Notes: a model not told the origin generated them from the letters alone. A DNA stretch of 64,000 nt from Denitromonas sp. (GCF_034676725.1 NZ_JAUCBR010000004.1:3252001-3316000), one strand, 5' to 3'. Shown: positions 16,786 through 26,513, numbered from the stretch's first letter. Numbers and translations: made by a program.

Positions 16786-17669
16786 TGGCGGTGGCGCCGA
16801 TTCGCCGGCTGGTGGTGTGTGGTGTCGGCCTCATTGGCGGCTCGTTTGCCCTGGCGCTCAAAGCGGCCGGGATGGTCGAGCGGGTCGTCGGTGTCGGGCG
16901 CACGCGCAGCTCGCTGGAGCGTGCCAAGGCCTTGGGCGTGATCGACGAGATCGCGCTCGACTGGGCCAGCGCCCTGCACGGTTCCGATTTCGTGCTGCTG
17001 GCGATGCCAGTGGGGCAGGCCAACGCGGTCATGGCCGCGATGGCACCGCATCTGGCGAGCGAGACGATCGTGACCGACGCCGGCAGCACCAAGCGCGACG
17101 TCATCGAGGCCATCTACGCCCATCTCGACGCCCAGCTCAGTCATGTGGTGCCGGCGCACCCGATTGCCGGCGCAGAAAAGAGCGGGGCCGATGCCGCGTT
17201 TGCCACGCTCTACCGCGGCCGCAATGTGGTGGTCACGCCGCTGCCCGAGAACGACCCGGCGGCCGTCGCGCGGGTGCGCGAGATCTGGGCCGCCTGTGGC
17301 GCCACCGTGCGTGACATGAGTCCGCAAGACCACGACCGCGTTTTTGCCGCGGTCAGCCATCTGCCGCACCTGCTCGCCTTCGGCCTGGTGCACGACCTGG
17401 CCGGGCGGGCCAATGCCGAGCAGCTGTTCAGTTTTGCCGCCAGCGGCTTTCGCGATTTCACGCGTATTGCCGGCAGTCATCCCGAAATGTGGCGGGATAT
17501 CTGCATGGCCAACCGACACGCGCTCACCGCCGAACTCGATCAGTACCTGGGCGAGCTGGCCTATCTGCGCGCCTTGCTGATGTCGGGCGACGGCAAGCGG
17601 CTCGAAGCGCTGTTTGGCGAGGCGCGCGAAGCGCGCAACCGCTGGGCCGAAAAAACCTTTCCTTCTTGA
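16785..17669 (+). CDS. tyrA: prephenate dehydrogenase
   Basis: A 294-residue NAD(P)-dependent enzyme oxidising prephenate (or arogenate) to the tyrosine precursor. The N-terminal Rossmann motif is VCGVGLIGGSFALAL; further family stretches are DAGSTKRDV, HPIAGAEKSG and AAVSHLPHLLAFGLV. The start overlaps the hisC stop; an upstream in-frame extension inside hisC is rejected. No ACT domain is present. Confidence 0.94.
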   Translation: MAVAPIRRLVVCGVGLIGGSFALALKAAGMVERVVGVGRTRSSLERAKALGVIDEIALDWASALHGSDFVLLAMPVGQANAVMAAMAPHLASETIVTDAGSTKRDVIEAIYAHLDAQLSHVVPAHPIAGAEKSGADAAFATLYRGRNVVVTPLPENDPAAVARVREIWAACGATVRDMSPQDHDRVFAAVSHLPHLLAFGLVHDLAGRANAEQLFSFAASGFRDFTRIAGSHPEMWRDICMANRHALTAELDQYLGELAYLRALLMSGDGKRLEALFGEAREARNRWAEKTFPS

Positions 17670-17688
17670 TTCTTACGGATGTTGTCAC

Positions 17689-19617
17689 GTGGAAACCCTT
17701 GATCTTGCCCCGATGATCCGGGCGGCGGGTACGGTTCGCCTGCCGGGTTCGAAAAGCATTTCCAACCGGGTGTTGCTGCTCGCCGCGCTGGCCGACGGGC
17801 CGACCCGGGTGCATGACCTGCTGCAGTCGGACGACACCCAGCGCATGCTCGAGGCGCTCCGCACGCTCGGCGTGCCGTGGCGGCAGGAGGCGGGCACGGA
17901 CTGCTTCGTGGTCGATGGCGTGTCCGGGCGGTTTCCGGTCGCCGAGGCCGATCTGTTTCTGGGGAATGCGGGGACAGCTTTCCGCCCGCTGACCGCGGCC
18001 CTGGCCCTGTCGGGCGGTGACTATCGCCTGTCCGGCGTGCCGCGCATGCATGAGCGGCCGATCGGCGATCTCGTCGACGCGCTGCGCCAGCTGGGTGCAG
18101 CAGTGAGCTACACCGGCAACCCCGGCTATCCGCCGCTGACCATCGGCAAGGGCGCCATTCGCGCCGGCGGATCGGTGTCGGTGCGTGGCGACGTATCAAG
18201 CCAGTTTCTGACCGCCTTGTTGATGGCCGCGCCGCTGACCGGCGTTGAAATCAACATTGAAGTCAGCGGCGAGCTGATCTCCAAACCGTACATCGAAATC
18301 ACCCTGAACCTGATGGCCCGCTTCGGCGTCGAGGTGGTGCGCGACGGCTGGCAGCGCTTCACGGTGCCAGGTGGTGCCCGATATCGCAGCCCGGGCGACA
18401 TCCACGTCGAGGGCGATGCGTCGTCGGCGTCGTATTTCCTCGCTGCCGGCGGTATCGGCGGTGGTCCGGTGCGGGTGGAGGGGGTGGGGCGCCACAGCAT
18501 CCAGGGCGATGTCCGCTTTGCCGAAGCGCTCGAACAGCTTGGCGTGCAGATCACCATGGGCGAGCACTGGATTGAGGCGAGTGCGCCGGCGGGCGGGCGA
18601 CTCAAGGCCTTCGACATGGACCTCAACCACATTCCGGACGCAGCGATGACGCTGGCCGTGATGGCGGTGTTCTGCGACGGCCCGTGCCATCTGCGCAACA
18701 TCGCCAGCTGGCGGGTCAAGGAGACCGATCGCATTGCAGCGATGGCCACCGAGTTGCGCAAGGTGGGTGTCGAGGTCGAGGAGTTCGAGGACGCGCTGCG
18801 TGTCATCCCGCCCAAAACCCTGCACCACGCGGCCATCGATACCTACGACGACCATCGCATGGCGATGTGTTTTTCGCTGCTCACCCTCGGCGGCACGGAA
18901 ATCACCATCAACGATCCAGCCTGCGTGAACAAGACCTTTCCGGGCTATTTCGATGCCTATCGCAGCGTGACGGTGCCGGTGCCGGTGGTGGCAATCGACG
19001 GCCCCTCGGCCTCGGGCAAGGGCACCGTGGCGGCGCGCGTGGCCGAGGCGCTGGGCTATCACTATCTCGACAGTGGCGCGCTGTACCGGCTGGTGGCGCT
19101 GGCGGCGATTCGTGCCGGCACGGGCGATGACGCCGCTGCCGTTGCTGCGCTGGCCGACACCCTGCCGGCCGAGTTCGTCGGCGGCCGGATTGTGCTCGAC
19201 GGCGACGACGTGACCGACGCCATCCGCAGCGAAGACTGCGCCGCCATGGCCTCCAGGGTCGCCGCGATTCCTGCGGTACGCGAGGCATTGCTCGCCCGTC
19301 AGCGTGCCTATCGACGTTCGCCCGGACTGGTTGCCGAAGGGCGTGACATGGGCTCGGTGATCTTTCCGGATGCGGGGCGCAAATTCTTCCTGACCGCCTC
19401 CGTCGAGGCGCGTGCGCAACGGCGCTATAAGCAGTTGATGGAAAAGGGTTTGCCTGCTAACATTGATAGTCTTTCACGGGAGCTTTCCGAGCGTGATGCG
19501 CGAGATGCGGCACGCAGCGTGGCGCCCCTGAAGCAATTGCCGGACGCGGTGCTTGTCGAAACCTCAGCGATGACGGTCGACGAGGCGGTCCGGTTCGTGA
19601 CCGAGCGTATCGCCTGA
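17689..19617 (+). CDS. aroA: fused EPSP synthase / cytidylate kinase (AroA-Cmk)
   Basis: A 642-residue bifunctional protein. Residues 1 to about 430 are 3-phosphoshikimate 1-carboxyvinyltransferase (LPGSKSISNRVLLLAAL; LGNAGTAFRPLTAAL; RVKETDRIAAMATELRK; DDHRMAM). From about residue 433 a complete cytidylate kinase follows, with P-loop IDGPSASGKGT, YLDSGALYR and EGRDMGSVIFPDA. The reading frame is continuous, with no stop between the two. The GTG at 17689 is taken as the start; an ATG 8 codons on is possible. aroA and cmk are separate neighbours in many relatives. Confidence 0.93.
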   Translation: METLDLAPMIRAAGTVRLPGSKSISNRVLLLAALADGPTRVHDLLQSDDTQRMLEALRTLGVPWRQEAGTDCFVVDGVSGRFPVAEADLFLGNAGTAFRPLTAALALSGGDYRLSGVPRMHERPIGDLVDALRQLGAAVSYTGNPGYPPLTIGKGAIRAGGSVSVRGDVSSQFLTALLMAAPLTGVEINIEVSGELISKPYIEITLNLMARFGVEVVRDGWQRFTVPGGARYRSPGDIHVEGDASSASYFLAAGGIGGGPVRVEGVGRHSIQGDVRFAEALEQLGVQITMGEHWIEASAPAGGRLKAFDMDLNHIPDAAMTLAVMAVFCDGPCHLRNIASWRVKETDRIAAMATELRKVGVEVEEFEDALRVIPPKTLHHAAIDTYDDHRMAMCFSLLTLGGTEITINDPACVNKTFPGYFDAYRSVTVPVPVVAIDGPSASGKGTVAARVAEALGYHYLDSGALYRLVALAAIRAGTGDDAAAVAALADTLPAEFVGGRIVLDGDDVTDAIRSEDCAAMASRVAAIPAVREALLARQRAYRRSPGLVAEGRDMGSVIFPDAGRKFFLTASVEARAQRRYKQLMEKGLPANIDSLSRELSERDARDAARSVAPLKQLPDAVLVETSAMTVDEAVRFVTERIA

Positions 19618-19640
19618 GGCGGTGCGGCGGTCAAATGCAT

Positions 19641-19667
19641 TCCGGCCTTGTGGCCGGTGTTTTTATT
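19641..19667 (+). terminator. terminator between aroA-cmk and rpsA
   Basis: Perfect stem CCGGCC/GGCCGG with a 4-base loop, followed by TGTTTTTATT. Some read-through to rpsA is likely, as no strong separate promoter is obvious in the remaining 40 bases. Confidence 0.65.
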
Positions 19668-19708
19668 AACTAACCCGCTGTCCTTGTGGCAGCAAGCAGG
19701 TCTTTTTT

Positions 19709-21415
19709 ATGTCCATCCCCACCCCTGAAATGTCCATGGAAAGCTTTGCCGAACTGTTCGAGGAAAGCCTCGCGCTGCAGGAAATGCGCACGGGCGAAGT
19801 GATCACCGCCGAGGTGGTCCGCATCGACCAGAATTTCGTTGTCGTGAACGCCGGCCTGAAGTCCGAAAGCTATGTGCCGGTCGAAGAGTTCCGCAATGAC
19901 CACGGCGAGCTTGAAGTCAAAGAAGGTGACTATGTCCAGGTCGCCATCGATGCGCTCGAAGACGGCTACGGCGAAACCCGCCTGTCGCGCGACAAAGCCA
20001 AGCGCATTGCCGCCTGGAACGACCTGGAACTGGCGCTCAACGAAGGTACGCTGGTCAACGGCGTGGTCAGCGGCCGCGTCAAGGGTGGTCTGACCGTCAT
20101 GACCCACGGCATCCGCGCCTTCCTGCCGGGTTCGCTGGTCGACATGCGTCCGGTCAAGGACACCGCCCCGTACGAGGGCAAGGAATTCGAATTCAAGGTC
20201 ATCAAGCTCGACCGCAAGCGCAACAACGTGGTTGTGTCGCGTCGCGCCGTGCTCGAAGAGACCATGGGTGAAGAGCGCGACAAGCTGCTCGAGAACCTGG
20301 CCGAAGGCATGGTCGTCAAGGGCATCGTCAAGAACATCACCGACTACGGCGCGTTCGTGGATCTGGGTGGTATCGACGGTCTGCTGCACATCACCGATCT
20401 GGCTTGGCGTCGTGTGCGTCACCCGTCGGAAGTGGTTGCTGTCGGCGACGAACTCGAAGCCAAAGTGCTCAAGTTCGACCGCGAGCGTTGCCGCGTGTCG
20501 CTGGGTCTGAAGCAGCTGGGCGAAGATCCGTGGGTGGGCATTGCCCGTCGTTACCCCACCGGCACCCGTCTGTTCGGCAAGGTCACCAACATCACCGACT
20601 ACGGCGCGTTCGTGGAAGTGGAGCAGGGCATCGAAGGTCTGGTGCACGTCTCCGAGATGGACTGGACCAACAAGAACATCCACCCGAACAAGGTCGTCCA
20701 GCTGGGCGACGAGGTGGAAGTGATGATCCTCGACATCGACGAAGAGCGTCGCCGCATCTCCCTGGGCATGAAGCAGTGCATGGCCAACCCGTGGGACGAG
20801 TTCGCCATGAACTTCAAGAAGGGCGACAAGGTCTCCGGTCAGATCAAGTCGATCACCGACTTTGGCGTGTTCATCGGCCTGGATGGCGGCATCGACGGCC
20901 TGGTTCACCTGTCCGACCTGTCGTGGTCCGAGCAGGGCGAAGAAGCCGTGCGTCGCTTCAAGAAAGGTGACGAAGTCGAAGCCGTGGTGCTGGCCATCGA
21001 CGTCGAGCGCGAGCGTATCTCGCTGGGCATCAAGCAGCTCGATGGGGATCCCTTCACCAACTTCATCGCCACCCATGACAAGAACAGCCTCGTGCGTGGC
21101 ACCGTCAAGACGGTCGACGCCCGTGGCGCCGTGATCTCGCTCGGTGACGACATCGAAGGTTACCTGCGCGTGTCCGAAGCCGCTCCGCACCGTATCGACG
21201 ACCTGACGACCGTCCTGAAAGAAGGCGAGGAAGTCGAGGCCATGATCATCAACGTGGATCGCAAGTCCCGTTCGATCAACCTGTCGATCAAGGCCAAGGA
21301 TCAGGCCGAGACCTCTGACGCCATGCAGAAGCTGGCTGCCGAGAGCTCTGCCGCGACGGGCACCACCAGCCTCGGTGCGCTGCTCAAGGCGAAGCTGGAC
21401 GAACAGAAGCAATAA
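19709..21415 (+). CDS. rpsA: 30S ribosomal protein S1
   Basis: A 568-residue protein of six S1 (OB-fold) repeats. The internal motif G-x-V-x-x-I-T-D-Y/F-G-A/V-F-V recurs (for example KNITDYGAFVDLGGIDGLLH and TNITDYGAFVEVEQGIEGLV). The first two repeats dock on the ribosome and the last four bind mRNA. Length is normal. It lies just upstream of ihfB, the standard proteobacterial order. Confidence 0.98.
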   Translation: MSIPTPEMSMESFAELFEESLALQEMRTGEVITAEVVRIDQNFVVVNAGLKSESYVPVEEFRNDHGELEVKEGDYVQVAIDALEDGYGETRLSRDKAKRIAAWNDLELALNEGTLVNGVVSGRVKGGLTVMTHGIRAFLPGSLVDMRPVKDTAPYEGKEFEFKVIKLDRKRNNVVVSRRAVLEETMGEERDKLLENLAEGMVVKGIVKNITDYGAFVDLGGIDGLLHITDLAWRRVRHPSEVVAVGDELEAKVLKFDRERCRVSLGLKQLGEDPWVGIARRYPTGTRLFGKVTNITDYGAFVEVEQGIEGLVHVSEMDWTNKNIHPNKVVQLGDEVEVMILDIDEERRRISLGMKQCMANPWDEFAMNFKKGDKVSGQIKSITDFGVFIGLDGGIDGLVHLSDLSWSEQGEEAVRRFKKGDEVEAVVLAIDVERERISLGIKQLDGDPFTNFIATHDKNSLVRGTVKTVDARGAVISLGDDIEGYLRVSEAAPHRIDDLTTVLKEGEEVEAMIINVDRKSRSINLSIKAKDQAETSDAMQKLAAESSAATGTTSLGALLKAKLDEQKQ

Positions 21416-21426
21416 TTGGTGCACTC

Positions 21427-21711
21427 ATGACCAAATCGGAGCTCATTGCGCGACTGGCGGCACGTTTTCCGCAGTTGGTTGCCAAGGATGCCGATTATGC
21501 TGTCAAGATGATTCTCGATGCGATGACCGACTCACTGTCACGTGGTGATCGCATCGAGATTCGCGGCTTCGGCAGCTTTGCGCTCAACTATCGCCCGCCC
21601 CGCATGGGCCGCAATCCGAAATCCGGCGAACGGGTCGAGGTTGCGGAGAAACATGTGCCGCATTTCAAGGCGGGCAAGGAATTGCGGGAGCGTGTCGATC
21701 TGACCGATTGA
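21427..21711 (+). CDS. ihfB: integration host factor, beta subunit
   Basis: A 94-residue HU/IHF-family protein: N-terminal helices (TKSELIARLAARFP), then the DNA-bending arm with PRMGRNPKSGERVEV carrying the intercalating Pro. It pairs with the alpha subunit encoded at 37065. IHF sharply bends DNA at specific sites and assists promoters and recombinases, including tyrosine integrases. Confidence 0.97.
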   Translation: MTKSELIARLAARFPQLVAKDADYAVKMILDAMTDSLSRGDRIEIRGFGSFALNYRPPRMGRNPKSGERVEVAEKHVPHFKAGKELRERVDLTD

Positions 21712-21734
21712 TCGGTTCAGGTCGTGTCATTCGG

Positions 21735-21762
21735 GAAGGCGGTTTCGACCGCCTTCTTTTTT
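21735..21762 (+). terminator. terminator after ihfB
   Basis: Stem GAAGGCGGT/ACCGCCTTC closed by a stable TTCG loop, then six T. Confidence 0.9.
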
Positions 21763-21790
21763 GTTCACGAGTCGGCCATAATCCCCCCCT

Positions 21791-22108
21791 ATGCGAATCA
21801 TTGTCTGGATTATCCGCCTGGCGGTCTTTCTCGTTCTGTTCGGCTTTGCCGTCAAGAACGACCAGCTCATCACGCTGAATTTCTACATGGGCAAGCAATG
21901 GCAGTTGCCATTGGTGTTCGTCATTCTGGTGGCCTTTGCCGCTGGCGCCCTCGTCGGCGTGACGGCAACGCTGTCCTCGCTGGTCCGTCAGCGGCGAGAG
22001 ATCGGCCGGCTGCGCAAGTCGTTGCGCAAGGCCGAGGCTGAAATCAAGGCGTCGGCCACCACGGCGGTGGTGCCCCGACCCGACGGGGACGCACCGGAAG
22101 CGTTCTGA
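21791..22108 (+). CDS. lapA: LapA-family inner-membrane protein
   Basis: A 105-residue protein with two transmembrane helices (IIVWIIRLAVFLVLFGF and PLVFVILVAFAAGALVG) and a basic, helical cytoplasmic tail (RQRREIGRLRKSLRKAEAEI). This is the LapA (DUF1049) layout. LapA works with LapB, encoded 5 bases downstream, in LPS assembly control through FtsH/LpxC. The pair also follows ihfB in many proteobacteria. Confidence 0.88.
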   Translation: MRIIVWIIRLAVFLVLFGFAVKNDQLITLNFYMGKQWQLPLVFVILVAFAAGALVGVTATLSSLVRQRREIGRLRKSLRKAEAEIKASATTAVVPRPDGDAPEAF

Positions 22109-22113
22109 CCCCC

Positions 22114-23289
22114 ATGGAAATTGAATTCTGGTGGTTGCTGGCGCTGCCGCTGTTCTTTGCTTTGGGCTGGATGGCGGCGCGGATCGACATCCGGCATGTC
22201 ATGAAAGAGTCGCGCAGCCTGCCGCGCTCCTATCTCAACGGACTGAATTTCCTGCTCAACGAGCAGCCCGACAAGGCGATCGACGCGTTCATCGAAGCGG
22301 TGCGTATCGATCCGGCCACGGTCGAGCTGCATTTTGCCTTGGGCAGCCTGTTTCGCCGTCGCGGCGAGACCGAGCGGGCCATCCGCATGCACCAGCATCT
22401 GGTCGACCGCGATGACCTCAATGAAGACCAGCGCCTGCAGGCGCTCGCCGAACTGGGGCAGGACTATCTGAAAGCCGGCCTGCTCGACCGGGCAGAGGCC
22501 GTGTTCCTGCGCCTGCGCAACACCGCCCTGAACGATATCGCGCTACGCGACCTGCTCGAAATCTACCAGCAGGAAAAGGACTGGCCCAAAGCCATCGAGA
22601 TTGCCAGGGCCTTGCCGGACCACGAAAGCGTGTGGTGGCGCAAGGAAATGGCCAATTTCCACTGCGAGATGGCCTCCGACGCCTTGGCCGACTCCCGTCT
22701 GGACGACGCCGAAGCGGCCATCCAGGCCGCGCTTCAGGTCAACCCGCGATCGGTGCGGGGCAGCCTGATCAAGGGCGATCTGTGTGCCCGCCGAGGTGAG
22801 CTTGATGAGGCCATCGCGGCCTGGAAGCGGATCGAGGGGCAGGACCCGCATTATCTCTCGCTGGCGGCCGAGCGCCTGATGAAGGCCTACGATGCGCAGG
22901 GGCGCATCGAGGACGGCTTGCAGTTGCTGCGCGCCTACCTCGAGCGCCACGCCTCGCTCGACCTGCTCGATGTCCTGTTCGATCGCACCCTGAAGATCGC
23001 TGGCTCGCTCAGCGCCTACGATCTCGTACGTGACGAACTGCGCCGCAATCCCAGCGTGCTGGGCCTGGATAAAATGCTCGAGGCGGCCCTGGTGGCCGCG
23101 CCGACCGAGTTGCGCCCCGACATCGAGCTGGTGCGCCAGCTGGTCCACAGCCACACCCGCCGCGTCGCCCGCTATCGCTGCGACGCCTGTGGTTTCAAGG
23201 CGCGCCAGTTCTACTGGCGGTGTCCGGCCTGCGGCGGTTGGGAAACGACGCCGCCGCGGCGGACCGAAGAATATGATCTGGTGCCCTGA
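22114..23289 (+). CDS. lapB: LPS assembly protein LapB (YciM)
   Basis: A 391-residue protein with an N-terminal membrane anchor (WWLLALPLFFALGWMAA), a run of TPR repeats over most of its length, and a C-terminal rubredoxin-like zinc site with two CxxC pairs (YRCDACGF, RCPACGGW). LapB promotes FtsH degradation of LpxC and so balances lipid A synthesis. Heptose and UDP-glucose genes follow, which fits an envelope theme. Confidence 0.93.
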   Translation: MEIEFWWLLALPLFFALGWMAARIDIRHVMKESRSLPRSYLNGLNFLLNEQPDKAIDAFIEAVRIDPATVELHFALGSLFRRRGETERAIRMHQHLVDRDDLNEDQRLQALAELGQDYLKAGLLDRAEAVFLRLRNTALNDIALRDLLEIYQQEKDWPKAIEIARALPDHESVWWRKEMANFHCEMASDALADSRLDDAEAAIQAALQVNPRSVRGSLIKGDLCARRGELDEAIAAWKRIEGQDPHYLSLAAERLMKAYDAQGRIEDGLQLLRAYLERHASLDLLDVLFDRTLKIAGSLSAYDLVRDELRRNPSVLGLDKMLEAALVAAPTELRPDIELVRQLVHSHTRRVARYRCDACGFKARQFYWRCPACGGWETTPPRRTEEYDLVP

Positions 23290-23328
23290 GCCAGTTGGCG
23301 CTTGGGCACACGCAATGAGGACTGAGGG

Positions 23329-24651
23329 ATGAAAGTAACCGTCATCGGTACAGGCTATGTGGGCCTGGTGTCGGGCGCCTGCCTGGCAGACGTGGGCAAT
23401 GATGTGTTGTGCCTGGATGTCGATCCGGCCAAGATCAAGATTCTCGAGGATGGCGGCATTCCCATCCATGAACCGGGCCTGCTCGAGATCGTGCGCCGCA
23501 ACGTCGACGCCGGCCGCCTGTCCTTCACCACCGACGTCGAAAAGGCGGCCAAGTGGGGGGTGACCCAGTTCATCGCCGTCGGCACGCCGCCGGACGAAGA
23601 CGGCTCGGCCGATCTCAAGTACGTGCTGGCCGCTGCGCGCAACATCGGCAAGTACATGGACGGCTACCGGGTGATCGTGGACAAGTCCACGGTGCCGGTG
23701 GGCACCGCCGACAAGGTGCGCGCCGCCGTGGCCGAGGAGCTGGCCAATCGGGGCAGCAGCGTTGAGTTCAGCGTGGTGTCGAACCCCGAGTTCCTCAAGG
23801 AAGGCGCCGCGATCGAAGACTTCATGCGCCCGGACCGCATCGTGGTCGGCGCCGAGGATGCGCAGGCGATCGACCTGATGCGCCAGCTCTACGCGCCGTT
23901 CCAGCGCAACCATGACCGCCTGGTGTTCATGGATGTGCGCAGCGCCGAGATGACCAAGTATGCGGCCAACGCCATGCTGGCGACCCGGATCAGCTTCATG
24001 AACGAATTGGCCAACCTGGCCGAGACGCTGGGCGCCGATATCGAGCTGGTGCGCCAGGGCATCGGCTCCGATCCGCGCATCGGCTGGCACTTTCTGTACG
24101 CCGGCTGTGGCTACGGCGGCTCGTGCTTCCCCAAGGATGTGAAGGCCCTGATCCGCACCGGCAGCGAGCATGGCCACGAGCTGAAATTGCTCACGGCCGT
24201 CGAGGCGGCCAACGAGGTGCAGAAGCATGTGCTGGTCGACAAGATCGTCCGCCGCTTCGGCGAAGACCTCACGGGACGGCATTTCGCGCTGTGGGGCCTG
24301 GCCTTCAAGCCGAATACCGACGACATGCGCGACGCACCCAGCCGCGTGATCATCCATGAACTGTTCAAGCGAGGCGCCACGGTGGCGGCCTACGACCCGG
24401 TGGCGATGCAGGAAGCCGAGCGCATCTTCGGCGACGAGCCGCGCCTGAGCTATGCCGGCCGGCCCAAGAGCACGCTGGACAACGCCGATGCGCTGGTCAT
24501 CGTCACCGAGTGGAAGGAGTTCCGCAGCCCTGACTTCGAGGCCATCAAGTCGCGCCTCAAGCAGCCGGTGATCTTCGATGGCCGCAACATGTACGATCCT
24601 GCGCTGATCCGCGCCGAAGGCATCGAATACTTCGGGATCGGGCGCAGCTAA
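23329..24651 (+). CDS. ugd: UDP-glucose 6-dehydrogenase
   Basis: A 440-residue enzyme oxidising UDP-glucose twice to UDP-glucuronate. NAD site: VIGTGYVGLVSGACLADVG. The catalytic Cys lies in GYGGSCFPKDV, and the FKPNTDDMRDAPS stretch in the C-terminal UDP-binding domain is typical. The product feeds polysaccharide or LPS sugars, matching the heptose kinase whose ATG begins one base after its stop. Confidence 0.94.
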   Translation: MKVTVIGTGYVGLVSGACLADVGNDVLCLDVDPAKIKILEDGGIPIHEPGLLEIVRRNVDAGRLSFTTDVEKAAKWGVTQFIAVGTPPDEDGSADLKYVLAAARNIGKYMDGYRVIVDKSTVPVGTADKVRAAVAEELANRGSSVEFSVVSNPEFLKEGAAIEDFMRPDRIVVGAEDAQAIDLMRQLYAPFQRNHDRLVFMDVRSAEMTKYAANAMLATRISFMNELANLAETLGADIELVRQGIGSDPRIGWHFLYAGCGYGGSCFPKDVKALIRTGSEHGHELKLLTAVEAANEVQKHVLVDKIVRRFGEDLTGRHFALWGLAFKPNTDDMRDAPSRVIIHELFKRGATVAAYDPVAMQEAERIFGDEPRLSYAGRPKSTLDNADALVIVTEWKEFRSPDFEAIKSRLKQPVIFDGRNMYDPALIRAEGIEYFGIGRS

Positions 24652-24652
24652 G

Positions 24653-25597
24653 ATGAGCGGTCGCGACCGCTTGCCGGACACCGCCGCCGCGCGCATTCTG
24701 GTGGTCGGCGACGTCATGCTGGACCGCTACTGGTTCGGCGATGTAAGCCGGATCTCCCCTGAAGCGCCGGTGCCGGTGGTGCGCATGATGCGCTCGGAAG
24801 ACCGCCCCGGCGGCGCGGCCAACGTGGCGCGCAATGCTTCGGCGCTCGGCACGCAGGTGTCGCTGCTGTCGGTGGTCGGGCGCGATGAGGCGGCGGACAG
24901 CCTCGACCGCCTGCTCGCCGAATCGGCGGTCAATGCTCACCTGTTTCGCGATGACAGCGTGCAGACCACGCTCAAACTGCGCGTCATCGGCCGCAGCCAG
25001 CAACTGTTGCGCATCGATTTCGAGCAGCGCCCGAACGCCGACGTGCTCGCCGCCAAGCTCGATACCTACAAGCAGCTGCTGTCCACGCACGATCTGGTGC
25101 TGATCTCCGACTACGACAAAGGCGCGCTCGACCATGTCGAGGCCATGATCGCCCTGGCCCGGGCTGCCGGCAAGCCGGTGCTGGTCGACCCCAAGGGCGA
25201 CGACTTCACCCGCTACACCGGCGCTACGGTGCTCACGCCCAATCGCGGCGAGCTGCAAGGGATTGTCGGGCGCTGGCGTTCGGAGGCCGACCTGGCCGAG
25301 CGCGTTGAGCGATTGCGCGACGCCTTGTCGATCGACGCCGTGCTGCTGACCCGCTCCGAAGAAGGGATGACGCTGTTCGACAAGACCGGCGTGGCCCATG
25401 AACCGACGCGCGCCCGCGAGGTCTTTGATGTATCGGGCGCCGGCGATACCGTGATTGCCACCTTTGCCGTCATGCTCGCCTGCGGCCTGACGCCGGCAGA
25501 TGCCATGCACTGGGCCAACCTGGCGGCCGGCATCGTGGTTGGCAAGCTCGGCACCGCGGTGGTCTCGCTCGACGAACTGCGCGCAAGCGCGACCTGA
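24653..25597 (+). CDS. rfaE1: D-beta-D-heptose 7-phosphate kinase
   Basis: A 314-residue PfkB-family kinase that phosphorylates heptose-7-phosphate at O-1 in ADP-heptose (LPS inner core) synthesis. Family marks: VGDVMLDRYWFGDVSRISPEAP near the N terminus, RPGGAANVARN, and the C-terminal VSGAGDTVIATF with the catalytic Asp. It lacks the C-terminal adenylyltransferase domain of HldE, so this is the single-domain RfaE1 type; a separate RfaE2 must be encoded elsewhere. Confidence 0.92.
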   Translation: MSGRDRLPDTAAARILVVGDVMLDRYWFGDVSRISPEAPVPVVRMMRSEDRPGGAANVARNASALGTQVSLLSVVGRDEAADSLDRLLAESAVNAHLFRDDSVQTTLKLRVIGRSQQLLRIDFEQRPNADVLAAKLDTYKQLLSTHDLVLISDYDKGALDHVEAMIALARAAGKPVLVDPKGDDFTRYTGATVLTPNRGELQGIVGRWRSEADLAERVERLRDALSIDAVLLTRSEEGMTLFDKTGVAHEPTRAREVFDVSGAGDTVIATFAVMLACGLTPADAMHWANLAAGIVVGKLGTAVVSLDELRASAT

Positions 25598-25622
25598 TTA
25601 ACGCCCAATACTGGACAAGCGG

Positions 25623-26513
25623 ATGCCTTTCAAAACCCTTGAAGACTACGTTGGCGAGACGCCGCTGGTGCGGCTCAAGCGAATCAACGCCGGCAACGGT
25701 AACGTGATCCTCGCCAAGCTCGAGGGCAACAACCCGGCCGGGTCGGTCAAGGACCGGCCTGCACTGTCGATGATCCTGCGCGCCGAGGCGGCTGGCCGTA
25801 TCCGGCCGGGCGACACCCTGATCGAGGCGACCAGCGGCAATACCGGGATCGCCCTGGCGATGGCGGCGGCGATCCGCGGCTACCGCATGATTCTCGTCAT
25901 GCCGGAGAACCAGAGCGTCGAGCGCCGCCAGACCATGCGTGCCTTCGGCGCCGAGCTCATCCTCACGCCCAAGGCTGGCGGCATGGAAGTGGCGCGCGAC
26001 ATGGCCACGCGCATGCGCGACGAGGGCCAGGGCGTGATCCTCGACCAGTTCGGCAACCCGGACAATCCGGTGGCGCACTTCGAGGGCACCGGCCCCGAGC
26101 TGTGGCGCCAGACCGAGGGGCGGATCACCCATTTCGTCAGCTCGATGGGGACCACCGGCACCATCATGGGCACCTCGCGCTACCTCAAGCAGCAAAACGC
26201 CGCGATCGAGATCATCGGCTGCGAGCCCGCCGAAGGGGCGCAGATTCCCGGCATCCGCAAGTGGCCAGAGGCCTATCTGCCGACCATCTACGATCCGTCG
26301 CGCGTCGACCGCATCGAGCCCGTCACCCAGGCCGACGCCGAGGAAATGACCCGCCGCCTCGCCCGCGAGGAGGGCATCTTCGCCGGCATCTCCTCCGGCG
26401 GTGCCATGCATGTGGCGCTGCGCGTTGCCGCGCAGGTCAGTGATGCGGTCATCGTTTCCATCGTGTGCGACCGCGGTGACCGCTATTTGTCGACGGGTGT
26501 GTTCCCCGCCTGA
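25623..26513 (+). CDS. cysM: cysteine synthase B
   Basis: A 296-residue PLP enzyme forming cysteine from O-acetylserine and sulfide or thiosulfate. The PLP-lysine is in NPAGSVKDRPALSM; substrate loop EATSGNTGIALA and phosphate loop GTTGTIMG are present. VGETPLVRLKRI opens the protein, and the CysM-type length and KWPEAYLP stretch favour CysM over CysK. The next gene may start inside its last codons. Confidence 0.93.
   Translation: MPFKTLEDYVGETPLVRLKRINAGNGNVILAKLEGNNPAGSVKDRPALSMILRAEAAGRIRPGDTLIEATSGNTGIALAMAAAIRGYRMILVMPENQSVERRQTMRAFGAELILTPKAGGMEVARDMATRMRDEGQGVILDQFGNPDNPVAHFEGTGPELWRQTEGRITHFVSSMGTTGTIMGTSRYLKQQNAAIEIIGCEPAEGAQIPGIRKWPEAYLPTIYDPSRVDRIEPVTQADAEEMTRRLAREEGIFAGISSGGAMHVALRVAAQVSDAVIVSIVCDRGDRYLSTGVFPA

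Noticed and set aside
19670..21424. A 584-codon minus-strand frame opposite rpsA
   Set aside because: Its repeats mirror the six S1 domains on the plus strand; no independent start signal or family.
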